A stretch of DNA of 64,000 nucleotides, from the NCBI GenBank assembly GCA_947561395.2, contig OX387194.1, positions 18,214,048 to 18,278,047 on the forward strand, read 5' to 3'. The first letter of the stretch is position 1, and each line of letters opens with the position of its first letter. The DNA comes from Buxus sempervirens (taxonomy: Eukaryota > Streptophyta > Magnoliopsida > Buxales > Buxaceae). Position numbers and translations under genes: made by a program. The notes under the pieces are model-generated. The model was not told the DNA's origin and searched no databases. It worked only from the letters and a program-made list of their open reading frames with translations. Positions 41,131-54,774 of the stretch are shown here, piece by piece.

Positions 41131-44100
41131 TCCTCCATATTCTTCTTATTCACTCGTACTTTTTCTTCATCTTTTTTGCGCCTGAATATCACCTGTGTTA
41201 ATCCATTCAGTATATAATCTTGTGTATTGAAAACAGAGACTTCCCAACCTGTCATCATATACGAATTATGTAGAATCACTTGATCATTTCATCCGACATT
41301 CCTCTGCTACATCAACGTTCATAGTTGGTCTACAACATCCAACCTTACGATTAGTATACTTCATTGCCAAGATAGGTCCCCTGATAATGGAATTTGCGAT
41401 CCCTAATTCACCTAGATTGAGTTCAAATGAGATAATTGCTTTCCCTAATTGACAGGGATTTTATTTACTCAATCTTGTTATTGTCAATTACCTATATTTA
41501 GGCTGAATCACAACCACAACAGAATCCTTGTGTTTGGGCTGAATCACAGCCACAACAGGTTATAAATGTGATTGGTCTCTGCTGTAACCAGCAGGTCATT
41601 CAAATCTAATTGATTCTCTTACAATATAGGCGACACTCAAATCTAATGATTCTCTTACAATATAAGCCACACACAATGAGGTTACAAAGAGAGATCTTCA
41701 CTAGTGAGGCTTGAATGCAATTCACTAACTGAGAGCCGTTCTTCTTTCCTTGGAGAAGGACTTTATTATACAAAAACACCTCCTTAATTTGCCCGACTTT
41801 TTGGGTTACCTCTACCTGCACCTGCCATAGGGTTACCTCTCCTCTCAAGTAGGATGTTGACTTTTTCTACTTCTCCATCTTTTTTGTAAAATTCCTTCCA
41901 CTGTATTAATCAGCCATCTCCAAGTAGTACCATCCTTAAGAGGTTTCACAGGCTGACGATGCTTATGACAGTGCAAAAGCCAAAAGCATAGAGACTTCCT
42001 CATTGTTTCTCTACGACTGATTTATAGAGGATTAAAGTAGTTGACACAAAAATCATTGATAAGAAGAAGAGTAGAAATGGCAAGGATGAAGGCAGTTTTC
42101 AGAAAACTAACTTCATGTGCAAATTTCATGAAAGAATGATGTGCTTACATTAAAAAAAAAAATTATTGCAATGTCATGTACGAATGATATGCTTACATTT
42201 TATAAAAAAATTGTTATACAAAAAATATAGGACTAGAGTATCCTGATTCATTTCCACATTTCAAACAAAATGTATGGCTTTGTACTCCTAAAAATCAAGT
42301 CTTGAGATCTAGAGTTGTTTATTCCTTGATATCTAAAGCTATTCAGTTGTTCAATCCAATTGCTAACATATTGGTTGTTTCCTAGGTTGCAACCTCCACG
42401 TGCGCATGATGTACTATTTATTCATTTATTTGTATTTCTTTATTTATGGTGCATACCTCTATGTGATGCTAAGTCGTGGTTCTTGGTCATATGTTTATGG
42501 GTGTGATTTGCTGGATTCAGTTTATGATAAAACCAAGACTAAACTATGTTATAGTGAAGCAAACTGAAAACTGAACCAAGCAGACTAAAGCCTAAGAAAA
42601 TTCTAAAATTGACTTGTAGACAACCTTTTTTCTCCATTTATTTCACTACTTAACCTTTCCATTGCTTCCTTTATTACATGCTTGCTCATTGTTTCCAAGT
42701 GATGGATATTCTATTTCTTTGATATTTTCCAATGCTATGAATTTTTTGTTGTGTTGTTCCACTCCTCTGGGTTCTATTCCAAATGGTAATTTGACGGTTA
42801 TTTTGAAGTCTACGATGTATTAAATGGACTAATTGTGATTTGAAGTTAATATCTTGTCATTGAAAGCACGCTTTAGAGGTATATAATGTTTATACACATA
42901 ATGTGTATTATTTGTTTGCTATAACAATGAATTCATTTGTCCAGCTTCGCATGGACATATTGTAATGTTTATAGGCAAGGAGCAAAATAAATAAGATTTC
43001 TCTAACCCTTAGAGATTGTTGTCCAGGATGGCATCATCAAGCAACTTTATTTAAATTTAGACAGTATCAAAATGTCATTTTTTATATTTAATTTATTTTC
43101 TTTCTTCCTTGAAAATTCTATATTGATAATTAAAATATGTGGCTATTCCGTGCAGAGATGAACTCGTCTGCCGCAAGACCCTACGGCAGACATGTGTAGC
43201 CACCTGAGATGTTGCCACGTGCAACATCTCACAGCTTTTGTCTTTACACACTTTTCAATGTGAAAAGACACTTTGACAATGAAAAATACGGCCGTGAGAT
43301 GTTACAGGTGGCAACATCTCACGGCAGCTGCACATGATTGTGCGGCAGACGATTTCAACCCCAAGCAACATGCCTCCTTGGGCATTGACTCGGTCTTGCT
43401 GTCCTACTCATAAGACTGTAGAGCAAACTAGGTCACAAGTAACTCATCAAGTCAAAACAAAGACTTGAGTCGACGTCATGTCTTAGAACCACACGGGCCT
43501 TATCTAATGCTCACTATGTGTAGCAAACTAGGTCTGTAATCAAGTCCTAGGACCATGACAAATGATGATTTTTGGTTCTTTAAATTCCCTCCCTACTTGC
43601 ACAGACGCGCATACATCAAGCAATATGTCTTATGCTTTATACTCTCTAATTCGTTCCACTTTTTTGGCATGAATTTCCATACATTCCAATGATACAAAGA
43701 CAAATTAGAAGGAAAACCTTAAGTTAGAATAGATTTTATTTTGATTTACTAATAAGAGTTGAACAGACAATTTTAGCGATGAAAAAAAATTCTTTTTTCT
43801 TTTTAATAAAACAACGCTATAGTTTTATTAATCGGTTATAACAAGATGTTTGTGCTTTAATAGATCAATAATCATGGAAAGGGACAGGTTGCACAGTGTC
43901 TCAAATAATAGAAGACATTGCAGATTCACATGGTACATGATCATCTACCAAATTGTACATGTACCACATGTAATTGATCAAAACTACCTTTTCTCCATGT
44001 ACTAAGACGGTAGGGATGCGTCTTGGTTCGGTTAAAACTGAGAACTTATTGACCTGAGCTAACTTTGGGTTTGTTTGGGTTACGTTTCAAAGCCTATGGT

Positions 44101-46617
44101 TCTGTTTTGGTTTTAAAATATGTAAACTGAATTAATTTTGGTTCTGTTTTAGGTTGCCAATAAAATCCAACCGAAACTTGGCCTCGAATGAACCTATATA
44201 TACCTATATGTTTAGATGTCAAATCGAACCAAACCAAACTGAGCTGCACCCCGACCTTTAGTTACCGAGGGAGGCTTCAATTGAAGCTGCTCTTGCTCGA
44301 ATTTAAAGATTTAAGAGCTTTGTAATCTAAAATGTAACTTGAACGAACTAAAAGTTCTTCTAAGATTAGGAGTTCAGACTCATATTATTGTTGTTTGAGA
44401 CTTTGAATGACCGGTGGGATGTGCATCATATACAATCTATAGGGGAACCTTGCCTCCATTGCTGTTTGCAAGCATTCATGCTGTGTCTTACCTACTTGGT
44501 TTATGGAAAAGAAATTAAGAAGAGAGATTATTAATCTGGCTTGATTTCTAGGTGATACCTACTGGAATTCTTCACTCTTGCATTTGGAAACATCTTCCAT
44601 TTTCTTGATGAGGCTACTAATTTGTGGTTGGAAACAAAACATAAAGCGGAAGCAACGGGTCAAAGTATTTATTTGGGAGAAATAATTGTACCATTGAATT
44701 CTCTCCCACACAATTGAAATTTCTAAACATGTATTTGTCTCCCAGTTTCCACGTTGTCAAGTTTGATTGTGAAGAAGGAAGCACAGTGGGTAATTCATTT
44801 GGTGCAACTTTCGTAACCTTGCATCGTTTATCAATGGAGATCCCAATCATGGTGTGGTTGAAAGCTTTGCACATCGAGTAACGAGGACTTTAGTGGCTGT
44901 ATGATTAGAACTACAAGAAAGGAAAGGTTTAATGACAATTAAGTAAAGATGGGATTAGATGGTGGTTTCAATGTTTTAATGAATGAAATACAGATGAAAA
45001 TGTTATTCAAGAACAATGACAATGAATTCATTGATAAGGGGAACAATAGGAGTCTATCCTTTCTTATCAAATCCCTTTTTTTTTTCTTCTTTTGGGGGGT
45101 CTGTTAACCAAGGATTTGGAGAGTCAATACTTGTTGAATGAAGGGCATTGACTGTAGAGCGGAGTAGGTCACAAGTCACTCATCAAGTAAAGATGGTCTT
45201 GTCTAAATAAAGACTTGAGTGGATGTCATAACTTACCGTAAGATTGGGGCTAAACACACCGGCCTTATCTAATGCTCACTATGGGTAGCAAACCAAGTCA
45301 ATACTCCTTTCATCAATCAAGTTTTGGAGGGGAAAAAAATTCAGGAAATCTTAGGACCATGACATTTGATGTTTTTTGGTTCTCTAAATCCCCCCCCCCC
45401 CCCCCTACTTGCACACTCACTTGTATCAACTACTACTATCAAGGATCCGCCTTATGCTTTATACTCTATAATTATTTTTTCTTTTTAAATTAGAAGGAAA
45501 ATCTTAAATTAGAATAGATTTTATTTTGATTTACTAATAAGAGTTGAATAGACAAGTGTTAGCGATGAAGAAAAAAAAATTCTTTTTTCTTTTTAATAAA
45601 ACAACGCTATAGTTTTATTAATTGTTTATAACAAGATATTTGTCTTTTAATAGACAACGCTATAGTTGGAATAATTGTTCTCAATTCGCTTTGATTCGGT
45701 TTTGGTTGAACAACAACAAATCTCAGTTTGCTCTTGGGTTGATGTCAAACTAGACCAATCTGAACCGAGCCAAAAGCCAACTTAAAATATGCTTTACAAA
45801 GTAGAACCGAACCTGTTATATGTTCAATTATTTTGGTTTTCGTGTTGGAATGATTGATTCTCAATTAGTTCAGTTTGATTTTGGGTAAAAGTAACAAATC
45901 TCGATTTGCTTTCGGGTTGATGTCAACTTGAACCAAACCAAGCTGCATCCCTACCTATAGTCACCAAGGAGGCTTCAATTGAAGCTGCATGCTCTCGTTT
46001 GAATTTAAAGATTTAAGCTCTTTATAATCTAAAATTTATCTTGAACTTACTAAAAGTTCTTCTAGGATTAGGAGTTAAGATTCATCATATACCATTTGTA
46101 ATGGAACCTTGCCTCCATTGGCATTTGCAAGAAATCATGCTCTAGGTAAATACCTACTGGAATTCTTCACTCTTACATTTCAAAGCATCTTCTACTTTCT
46201 TGATCGGGCTACTAATTTGTGGTTCGATTTTGGAAGCAAAATATAAAGTGGAAGCAACGCTGCAATGGGTCAAAGTATTGATTTGGGAGAAATAATTGTG
46301 CTATTGAATTCTCTTCCACAAAATTGAAATTTCTAAACATGTCTTTGTCTCCCAGTTTCTACGTTGTCAAGTTTGATTGTGAAGGAGAAATAGTGAGTAA
46401 TTCATTGCATTGTTTAATCATGGTGTGGTTGAAAGTTGTGCACGTCGAGTTGCAAGGACTTTAGTGGCTGTAATGACATAAAGTTTGAGAAGATAAGGTA
46501 GCCAATAGAAGTCCTAAGACTTTACGTCTGACGCCTCTTAGAAATCTAAAAAAGCTTTTTGACTTTGGAAGAATTTGCATCTTTAAAACACCCTTGCATA
46601 TCTACACTCCTCATCTC
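41131..46617. other. intergenic, RLP-flanking repeats, MITE-like element
   Basis: No gene. It contains the fold-back element 43157-43361 and the RLP-flanking P block (about 43380-43640 and again 45150-45450). AACCGAACC-rich dispersed repeats lie at 44005-44265 and 45670-45965. An orphan RLP upstream block is at 44545-44885, a 16-C tract at 45390-45405, and the upstream block of RLP copy D at 46090-46600. Confidence 0.55.
43157..43361. mobile_element. fold-back MITE-like element (about 200 bp)
   Basis: Left end GATGAACTCGTCTGCCGCA, right end TGCGGCAGACGATTTCAACC; CGTCTGCCGCA is an exact terminal inverted repeat. The arms pair almost throughout. Each arm contains its own smaller hairpin: TGAGATGTTGC-CACGT-GCAACATCTCA at about 43208-43234, and GTGAGATGTTA..AACATCTCAC at about 43292-43321. 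No transposase. Target duplication not resolved. Confidence 0.7.
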
Positions 46618-49240
46618 ATGAAAAGCATGGATACCATTGCTATCTCCTGCGTTAAACTTCTTTTTCTTTTTCATCTGGTCTCGTCTGCCATTTTTTCCCT
46701 ACGAATCATCAAATTGGGTTTTTGCAAAGAACTGCATCATGGTGGTTGCATTGAGGTAGAGAAGAAAGCACTTCTTAGCTTCAAAGAAATCCTAAAAGAT
46801 CCATCCGGTTGGTTGTCTTCCTGGATAGGTGATGATTGTTGTAAATGGATGGGTATAGAATGCAACAACATGATCGGGCATGCCGTCAAGCTCAATCTTC
46901 GCAACCCTTATCCAATATTTGATGATGACACAAGATATGATCTTGAAGCATTCAACAAGTTCTGTTTAGGAGGTAAGATAGATCCTTGTTTGGTTTGAGG
47001 CACTTGAGTTACTTGGATCTAAGCGTGAATAATTTTGATGGAATCCCTATCCCAGAATTCATCGGATGACTAAACACCTTGACTTACCTCAACCTCTCCT
47101 ATGCATCATTTGCGGGAAAAGTTCTAACTTAACTTGGAAATTTGTCAGCCTTGAATTATCTTGATTTCTATGCAAAACCCTATCTAACATTGTATGTGGA
47201 CAACATGTACTGGCTTTCCGATTTCACTTCTTTGGAATATCTTGGTATGGGAAATGTGGACCTGGGATATGCAAAGAATGATTGGCTACAAGTAGTTAAT
47301 ATATTTCCTTCTCTGTTAGCATTGTACTCACCGTATTGCAACCTCGATAATCTTCCCCTCACCCTTCCTTCTCTTAATTTTACTTCTCTTTTGGTCCTTG
47401 ATCTTTCTAGCAACAATTTCAACTCTTCAATACCTCAATGGTTGTTTAGTGATAACCTTGTGAAATTGGACCTCACTTGGAATGACTTTGGAGGTCCAAT
47501 TCCTGGTGCCTTTGCAAATGCGACTTCTTTTCAGGGGCTTTTTCTTCACGGTAATATAGACATTGAGGGTCAAATACTGAGAACTTTGGTAATCTTTGTC
47601 AGTTGAAGAGTTTAGACCTATCAGTAGCCTCTGTTAGTGGAGGGATATTTGATTTTGTGGACTATTTGTCTCCTTGTGCTAAGAATAGTTTGGAGATGCT
47701 GGGCCTGAGTGGAACCGAACTCACAAGGTATTTACCCAAATCCCTAGGATCACTTGAAAGCTTGAGGATTCTTCGACTTTCCTGTAACTCATTTTGTGGT
47801 TCGATGCCTACATCTATCAGTAACTTGTCTTCCTTGGAAGAGTTGGACCTCACTAGTCACTATTAGTCAAATGAATGGGACTATTCCGAAAGCATTGGGC
47901 AACTCTCAAAGTTGGTCAAATTGCGTCTATATGGGAATTCGTTGGAGGGTGTCCTAACTGATGCTCATTTTTCTAACCTCACGAGATTGAAGGACTTGAG
48001 CATCTTTTTGGAATCTTCATCAAATAAATTTATTGTCTTTAATGTGACAAAGGAATGGACGCCTCCTTTTAGACTTGAAAGCATCTGGATGTTCAGCTTC
48101 AATTTGGGCCCAACATTTTCTGTATGGCTTCAAACACTAAAAGAACTCGATGAGCTAGTGCTTACCAATGTCGGTATTTCAAATACCATACCGAATTTCA
48201 TTTGGGAGTTATCTTCATAGATGCATTACTTGGAACTCTCTCATAATAAAAAAAAAGGAAGGGTGCCAAAATCGATATCCTTCGCCTATCGCTCAAGAGT
48301 GTACCTAGATTCCAACTTTTTGGAGGGTGAACTTCCGCTATGGTCCAATGTGAGCTTACTAAAGTTGAATCATAATTTGTTTTCTAGGTGCATTCCTCTA
48401 GAGATTGGCAATATAATGTGGCCAACGTTGATTTAATTGGATCTGAATAACAACTCCCTGAATGGTATAATTCCCTCGTCCATTAGCAGGCTTAAGAATT
48501 TGAGGACACTTGCTCTTTCTAACAATCATTTCTTCAGAGAAATCTCCATGGTTTTGCAAGGATTTGAAAAACTTGGAGTATGTAGATCTATCACATAACA
48601 ATCTATCAGGTAGCATTTCGATTTCAATGGGCTATCTGCTCAAACTACACGGGTTACAACTCAGCAGCAATGATCTTTATGGGGAATTGCCTACGACCTT
48701 GAGCAACTGCACAGAATTGAGATCCCTTGATCTTGGCAAGAATAGACTCTCTGGGAACGTATCATCATGGATAGGAGACAGGTTATCACATTTGTCAATT
48801 ATATCCTTGCAATCAAACTTGTTTAGTGGTAATATTCCTTCACAACTATGTCATCTTTCTAATCTTCATATCTTGGACCTCGGAGATAACAATTTTTCAG
48901 GGTTCATTCCTCAATGTTTGGGAAATTTGAGGGGTATGATTGAGATTCCTTTCTCTACAACAGTAGTTGCAATGATCATATGGAGTTAGTTTTGAAAGGA
49001 AGAGAATTCGAGTATTATGAAACTCTTCGTCTTGTGAAGAGCCTAGACCTTTCAAGAAATAGTCTTTCTGGAAAGATACCTAAAGAGCTAACAAACTTGT
49101 CTCAACTAGGTACCTTGAATTTATGAATGAATCATCTTATAGGTATGATTCCAAAGAAGATTGGGAGCTTAAAATGGCTTGAAACACTTGATCTATCAAG
49201 CAACCAACTTACTGGTCCAATTCCCTCAAGCATCTCTTTG
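46618..49240 (+). pseudogene. receptor-like protein (RLP copy D)
   Basis: Start MKSMDTIAIS with a hydrophobic signal peptide, then the LRR N-cap (CIEVEKKALLSFKEILKDPS, DDCCKWMGIEC) and LRRs homologous to copy C. Breaks include TGA 46996, stops near 47070 and 47130, frameshifts at about 47590, 47860 and 48215, a stop near 48434, a shift near 48520 and another near 48960. It ends abruptly inside PSSISL at 49240, where unrelated sequence begins; the cap, membrane helix and tail are missing. The native upstream block precedes it (46090-46600). Confidence 0.92.
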
Positions 49241-49325
49241 TCCTACCTCTATTGTCTCATTCTCAACTCCAAGGCCTGTACCCTCCTCCAATCTCCATTG
49301 TCTTCGCTTGATCATCTCAGGTGTT
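49241..49325 (+). other. segment shared with 63092-63165, fused to RLP copy D
   Basis: tcctacctct, then ttgtctcattctcaactcc and ttcgcttgatca, recurs with few changes at 63092-63165. It ends in cag|gtgtta, a possible splice donor. It replaces the last 400-500 bp of the RLP. Origin unknown; it may be an exon or the end of a transposon. Confidence 0.5.
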
Positions 49326-49434
49326 AAATATTAAAAGAAGTTTTACTTGATTTTGATTCTTTGTTCCTGTTTTTGTTTATTGGTTTCATGTATTTGGGCA
49401 TTTTTTATTTTCGTTGGCTATTGTGGCTTCTAGG

Positions 49435-50241
49435 TAGAGCCAAAAATTTTTGAACCAACCAATCAACCGCTCGAACCTAACCTGAATAAATGGGTTCGGG
49501 TTGACCCATTTATTATTTAGGTTGGGTTGGGTTTAGGTTTTTCCAACCCATATGGATATGGGTCAACCCATCAACCCATTGGATACTTGAGAATATACCA
49601 ATATTTTTTGTTTTTATTTTTGTATAAGCATTATAAACCATTAATCAAACTAACACACAAATAGAAACCTGAAAAAAATTAGTAAGTTAGTTGAAAAGTG
49701 AACAAAAAAAAATGGAGTGGAAGCTTCGTCTGTGATTTGTCTTCAACCCTTGTTCTGCATAGTGAATAGATTTGCACCTTCTTCAACGCTTTCACTTTTC
49801 AATCAGGTGGCTCTTGTTGGTTAAGATAACGAGAAAATATTGTAAATATGCTCAATCCTTAGTGCTCGTCCTTTAACTGAATATTATATATATATATATA
49901 TATATAATAACGAGGACAGCACATTTAGGCAAAAAATGTTTCATGATTTTTATTTTCTCAATTTTCGAAACATAAATATCTAATTTTAAGTTAAAAAGTG
50001 AATTTTAAACATTTATCCTAAAAAAAACAATGATCCACGTCTCCATGATTTCTAAGTTCTCCAAAAATGCTAACTTAAAAGGAACTTTTTTTTAAAAAGT
50101 TTAAAAAAAAATTTAAATGGGTTGGTCGAGTTTCAACCCATTTATTTGTGGGTTAGGTCCGGTCCATGATTTTCCAAAGCCTGACTCAACCCATTTAAGG
50201 CTCAACCCTCCCAAATCCAACACAACCCATTACCACCTCTA
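49435..50241. mobile_element. possible non-autonomous hAT-like element
   Basis: About 0.8 kb rich in gggttgggttggg and aacccatt motifs, with tagag at the left end and ctcta at the right. Flanks CTTCTAGG (49427-49434) and CTTATGGG (50242-50249) match at 6 of 8 positions, as an aged 8-bp target duplication would. Repeats starting tagaggtggcaatgggttggg are common non-autonomous hAT elements in plants. An inverted copy of its right part lies at about 59527-59700. It contains an (AT)n tract at about 49884-49907. Confidence 0.4.
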
Positions 50242-50249
50242 CTTATGGG

Positions 50250-51743
50250 TCTCTTTCTCTAGGAGTATTAGTGGGCCAACTCTTTAGGTTTGGATGTTCC
50301 ATTGGTTAATATAGAAGTAATTATAATAGATCTTCCATTGGTTAGTTTAAAACTAATTACAACTTGTTACGTCAGTTGAAACAAACTTGCTAGATTGGTT
50401 GCAACTAACATGATCATGCCTGACTAATTGTTGACCACCACCACCACCCTCCCCCCCCCACAACAAAAAAAACCATCAAAAGAATTGACTTCGACAATTG
50501 ATTAATTTTTATCAATGCGTGACTGGAGACATACCTTACTCTGTTTCCACCTATCTTTGACAGCAAAATCCTTCATTAGTTAACTAAAAACTGACTAAAA
50601 CTTATCAAGATAAAATTAAATGTCATTGATATAAGCAATGTCAGCTGAAATTGTATCTAGTAAATCATTAACTATTTTCCTTGCCATTGATATAATATTG
50701 CCTAAGAGTGTGCTTGAGCTTGACTGGAGTATTTGGCTATTTGGTGCACAAACAACATCCCTCCTGGGTCATTGACTAGGTCTTGCTGTCCCACCTATAA
50801 TATTGTAGAGCAGCCTAGGTCACAGGTAACTCATCAAATACATATGGTCTTGTCTCAACAAAGACTTGAGTGGATCACCTTAAGATTGGGGCTAATGCTT
50901 AACTATCTAATGCTTCACAGGTCAATACTCCTTGCATCAATCAAGGAAATCTTGGGATCCACCATGACATTTGATGATTGTTTGGTTCTTTAAATCCCTT
51001 CCCTACTCTCAAAGACTCACATATATCAAGGATATGCCTTTGTCTCCTAGTTCCCAAGTTGTCAAGCCTGATTGTGAAGGAGGAGGCACAGTGGGTAATT
51101 CATTTGGAGCAACTGGCGTAACCTTGCATCATTTATCGATGGAGATCCCAATCATGCATGGTGTGGTTCAAAGCTTTGCACGTCGAGTAACAAAGTCTTT
51201 AGTGGTTGTAATAGCATAAGCTTGAGAAGATAGGGTTATATGGGAAAGAAATTAAAAAGAAAGATTGTTACTCTGGCTTGATTTCTAGGAAGATACCTAC
51301 TGGAATTCTTCACTCTTGCATTTGGAAACATCTTCCATTTTCTTGATAAGGCTACTAATTTGTGGTTGGAAGAAAAATATAAAGTGAAAGCAATGGGTCA
51401 AAGTAGTGATTTGGCAGAAATAATTGTACCCTTGAATTCTCTCCCATACAATTGAAATTTCTAAACATGTCTTTGTCTCCCAGTTTCTACGTTTCCAAGT
51501 CTGATTGTGAAGGAGGAACAGTGAGTAATTAATTGCATTATTTAATGATGGTGTGATATAAAGTTGTGCACGTCGAGTGAGAAGAACTTTAGTAGTGTAA
51601 TGACATAAAGTTTAAGAAGATAAGGGAGCCAATAGAAGTCCCAAGACTTGACGTCTGACACCTGTTAGAAATCTGAAAAACTTTTTCACTTTGGAATACT
51701 ATGCTTCTTTAAAACGCCCTTGCAGATCTGCATTCCTCATCTC
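50250..51743 (+). promoter_or_regulatory. upstream region of RLP copy E
   Basis: Two repeated blocks: the P block (about 50745-51030) and the RLP upstream block (51240-51743) ending ctttaaaacgcccttgcag just before the start codon. The P block has an inverted copy at 58785-59080 before RLP copy F, and others at 43380 and 45150. Its apparent ORF (50733-50993) is open in the inverted copy too, but it contains no recognisable domain. Confidence 0.5.
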
Positions 51744-54700
51744 ATGAAAAGCATGGATACCACTGCTATCTCCTCCGTTAAACTTCTTTTCCCTTTTCAT
51801 CTGGTCTTGTTTGGCATTTTTTCCCTGAGAATCATCAAATTGGGTTTTTGCAAAGAACTACATCATGGTGGTTGCATTAAGGCAGAGAAGAAAGCACTTT
51901 TTAGCTTCAAAGAAAGCCTCAAAGATCCATCCGGCTGGTTGTCTTCCTAGATAGGTGATGATTGTTGTAAATGGATGGGTACAGAATGCAACAGCTTGAC
52001 TGGACATGTCATCAAGCTCAACCTTCGCAATACTTATCAATTATTTGGTGTTGGGGGGAGTCGATGTTTCAGCATACAACAAGTCCTATTTAGGAGGTAA
52101 CCTACATCCTTCCTTGCTTGGTTTGAGGCACTTGAGTTACTTGGATCTAAGCTTGAATAATTTTGATGAAATCCTATCCCGGAATTCATCGGATCACTAA
52201 ACACCTTGACTTACCCCAAACCTCTCCCATGCATCATTTGCGGGAAGAGTTCCAACCCAACTTGGAAATTTATCAGCCTTGAATTATCTTGATCTCTATG
52301 CACACCCCATTACAGTGATGATCTCACATTGTATGTGGACAGCCTGCACTGGCTTTCCGGTCTCACTTCTTTGGAATATCTTCATATGGGGTATGTGGAC
52401 CTGCGATTTGCAAATAATGATTGGCTACAAGTAATTGCTATGCTCCCTTCTCTGTTAGAATTGCACTTACCATATTGTGAACTTGATAATCTTTCCCTTA
52501 CCCTTCCATTAATAATACTTCTCTTTTGGTTTTTGATCTTTCTTTCAACAAATTCAACTCTTCAATACCTCAGTGGTTACTTAGTGATAACCTTGTGAAA
52601 CTGGACCTCAGCGACAATGACTTCCAAGGTCCCATTCCCAATGCCTTTGCAAATGCAACTTCTCTTCAGGGGCTTTTTCTTTCCGATAATACAGACATTG
52701 AGGGTCAAATACCGAGAACTTTGGGTAATATATGTAAGTTAAAGAGTTTAGACCTATTACACACCTCTGTTAGCGGAGGGATATCTGAATTTGTGGACTA
52801 CTTGTCTCCTTGTGCTAAGAATAGCTTGGAGATGCTGGACCTGCTTGGAATGAAACTCACTGGGTATTTACCCAAATCCTTAGGATCACTTGAAAGCTTG
52901 AGGATTCTTTGATTATCCTTTAATTCATTTTGGGGTACGATCCCTGCATCAATAAGTAACTTGTCTTCCTTGGAAGAGTTGACCCTCGGCTTTAATCAAA
53001 TGAATTGGACTCTTCCAAAAAGCATTGGGCAACTCTCAAAGTTGGTCAAATTGCTTCTATTTGGGAATTCGTCGAAAGGTGTCCTAACTGATGCTTATTT
53101 TCTAACCTCATGAGATAGAAAGACTTGAACATCCTTTTGGGGTCTTCATCAGAAGAATCCATTGTCTTCAATGTGATAAAGGAATGGATGCCCCGTTTTA
53201 GACTTGAAAGCCTTTTGATGTGTGGCTTCAATATGGGCCCAACATTTCCTGGATGGCTTCAAACACAAAAGCAACTCAAACAGCTAAAGCTTAGAAATGT
53301 TGGTATTTTAGATACCATACCGAATTTCATTTGGGAGTTATTCCCACAGATGAAGCTATTGGATCTCTCCCATAATCAAATAAAAGGAAGGGTGCCAAAA
53401 TCAATATCATTCCCTTATTAGGCGTTTGTGTACCTAGATTCCAACTGTTTGGAGGGTGAACTGCAGCTATGGTCCAATGTGAGCGTTCTAATGTTGAATG
53501 ATAATTTGTTTTCTGAACACATTCCTCTAGAGATTGGCAATATAATGTGGCCAACGTTGACTGTATTGTATCTTTCTAATAACTTTTTGAATGGTATCAT
53601 TCCCTCATCCATTAGCAGGCTTAAGAATTTGATGACGCTTGCTCTCTCTAACAATCATTTCTTCGGAGAAATTCTATGGTTTTGGAAAGATTTGAAAAAC
53701 TTGGAGGATGTAGATCTATCACATAATAATCTATCAAGTAGCATTCCAAGTTCAATGGGCTATCTGCTCCAACTACGGGTGTTACAACTCAGCAGCAATG
53801 ATCTTTATGGGGAATTGCCTACGACCTTGAGCAACTGCACAGAATTGAGATCCCTTGATCTTGGCAAGAATAGACTTTCTGGGAACGTATCATCATGGAT
53901 AGGAGACAGGTTATCACAGTTGTCAATTCTGCGCTTGTGATCTAACTTGTTTAGTAGTAATATTCCTTCATAGGTATGTCATCCTTTTAATCTTCATATC
54001 TTGGACCTCGGAGATAACAATTTTTGGGATTCATTCCTCAATGTTTGGGAAATTTGAAGGGCATGATTGAGATTGAACCCTCTATCTACATCACTAGTGG
54101 CAATGATCATATGGAGTTAATTGTGAAAGAAGAGAATTCGAGTATCAAGAAATTCTTCGTTTTGTAAAGAGCATAGACCTTTCACGGAATAGTCTTTCAG
54201 GAAAGATAACTGAAGAGTTAACAAACTTGTCTCAACTAGGTACCCTGAATTTATCAATGAATCATCTTACAAGTATGATTCCAAAGAAGATTGGGTGTTT
54301 AAAATTGCTAGAAACACTTGATTTGTCCCCGAAACCAACTTACCGGCCTGATTCCTTCAAGCATCTCTTTGTTAACATCTCTAAACCACTTGAATTTGTC
54401 GTACAATAACTTGTGTGGGAGAATTCCAAGAAGAAACTAGCTACAAACCATCAACGAATTATCAATATATGAAGGTAATTCTGAACTCTATAAGCCCCCT
54501 CTAAGAATGGTGTGCCCCAATGATGAAATTGCTCATGCCCCATCACTTGTTCATGGTGAAAACCAAGATGAAGATGAATCTGATGACTTATGGTTTTATA
54601 TTGCCATAGGATTGGGATTTGCAATAGGGTTCTGGCTTGTGTGTGGAATTTTAATTAATATTAAAAAGATCATGGAAGCATGCCTACTTTCAGTTCTTTG

Positions 54701-54774
54701 ATGACATGAAAGAGTGGATCTTAGTGGTTGCTACAATGAAGGTCAATCAATTGCAAAGGAAGATGAATTTGTGA
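51744..54774 (+). pseudogene. receptor-like protein (RLP copy E), nearly full-length
   Basis: Start MKSMDTTAISSVKLLFPFHL, N-cap with TAG at 51948 (SS-stop-IGDDCCKWM; paralogs have Trp), LRRs, C-cap, membrane helix and tail ending KMNL at TGA 54772-54774. Other breaks: frameshifts near 52060 and 52170, a small deletion near 52510, TGA about 52910, a shift near 53100, a stop at 53419, TGA 53938, TAG about 53972, a shift near 54025 and one near 54330. The membrane segment keeps GLGFAIGFWLVCG (GxxxG present). It is the only copy with recognisable ends on both sides. Confidence 0.93.

Noticed and set aside
45390-45405. C16 tract as a functional element
   Set aside because: Paralogous blocks read aaatcccttccctac here; simple homopolymer expansion or an assembly artefact is sufficient.
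50733-50993. ORF of 86 codons also open in the inverted copy at 58771-59088
   Set aside because: Conservation between two recent inverted copies is expected without selection. There is no recognisable domain, and the sequence is part of the non-coding P block.
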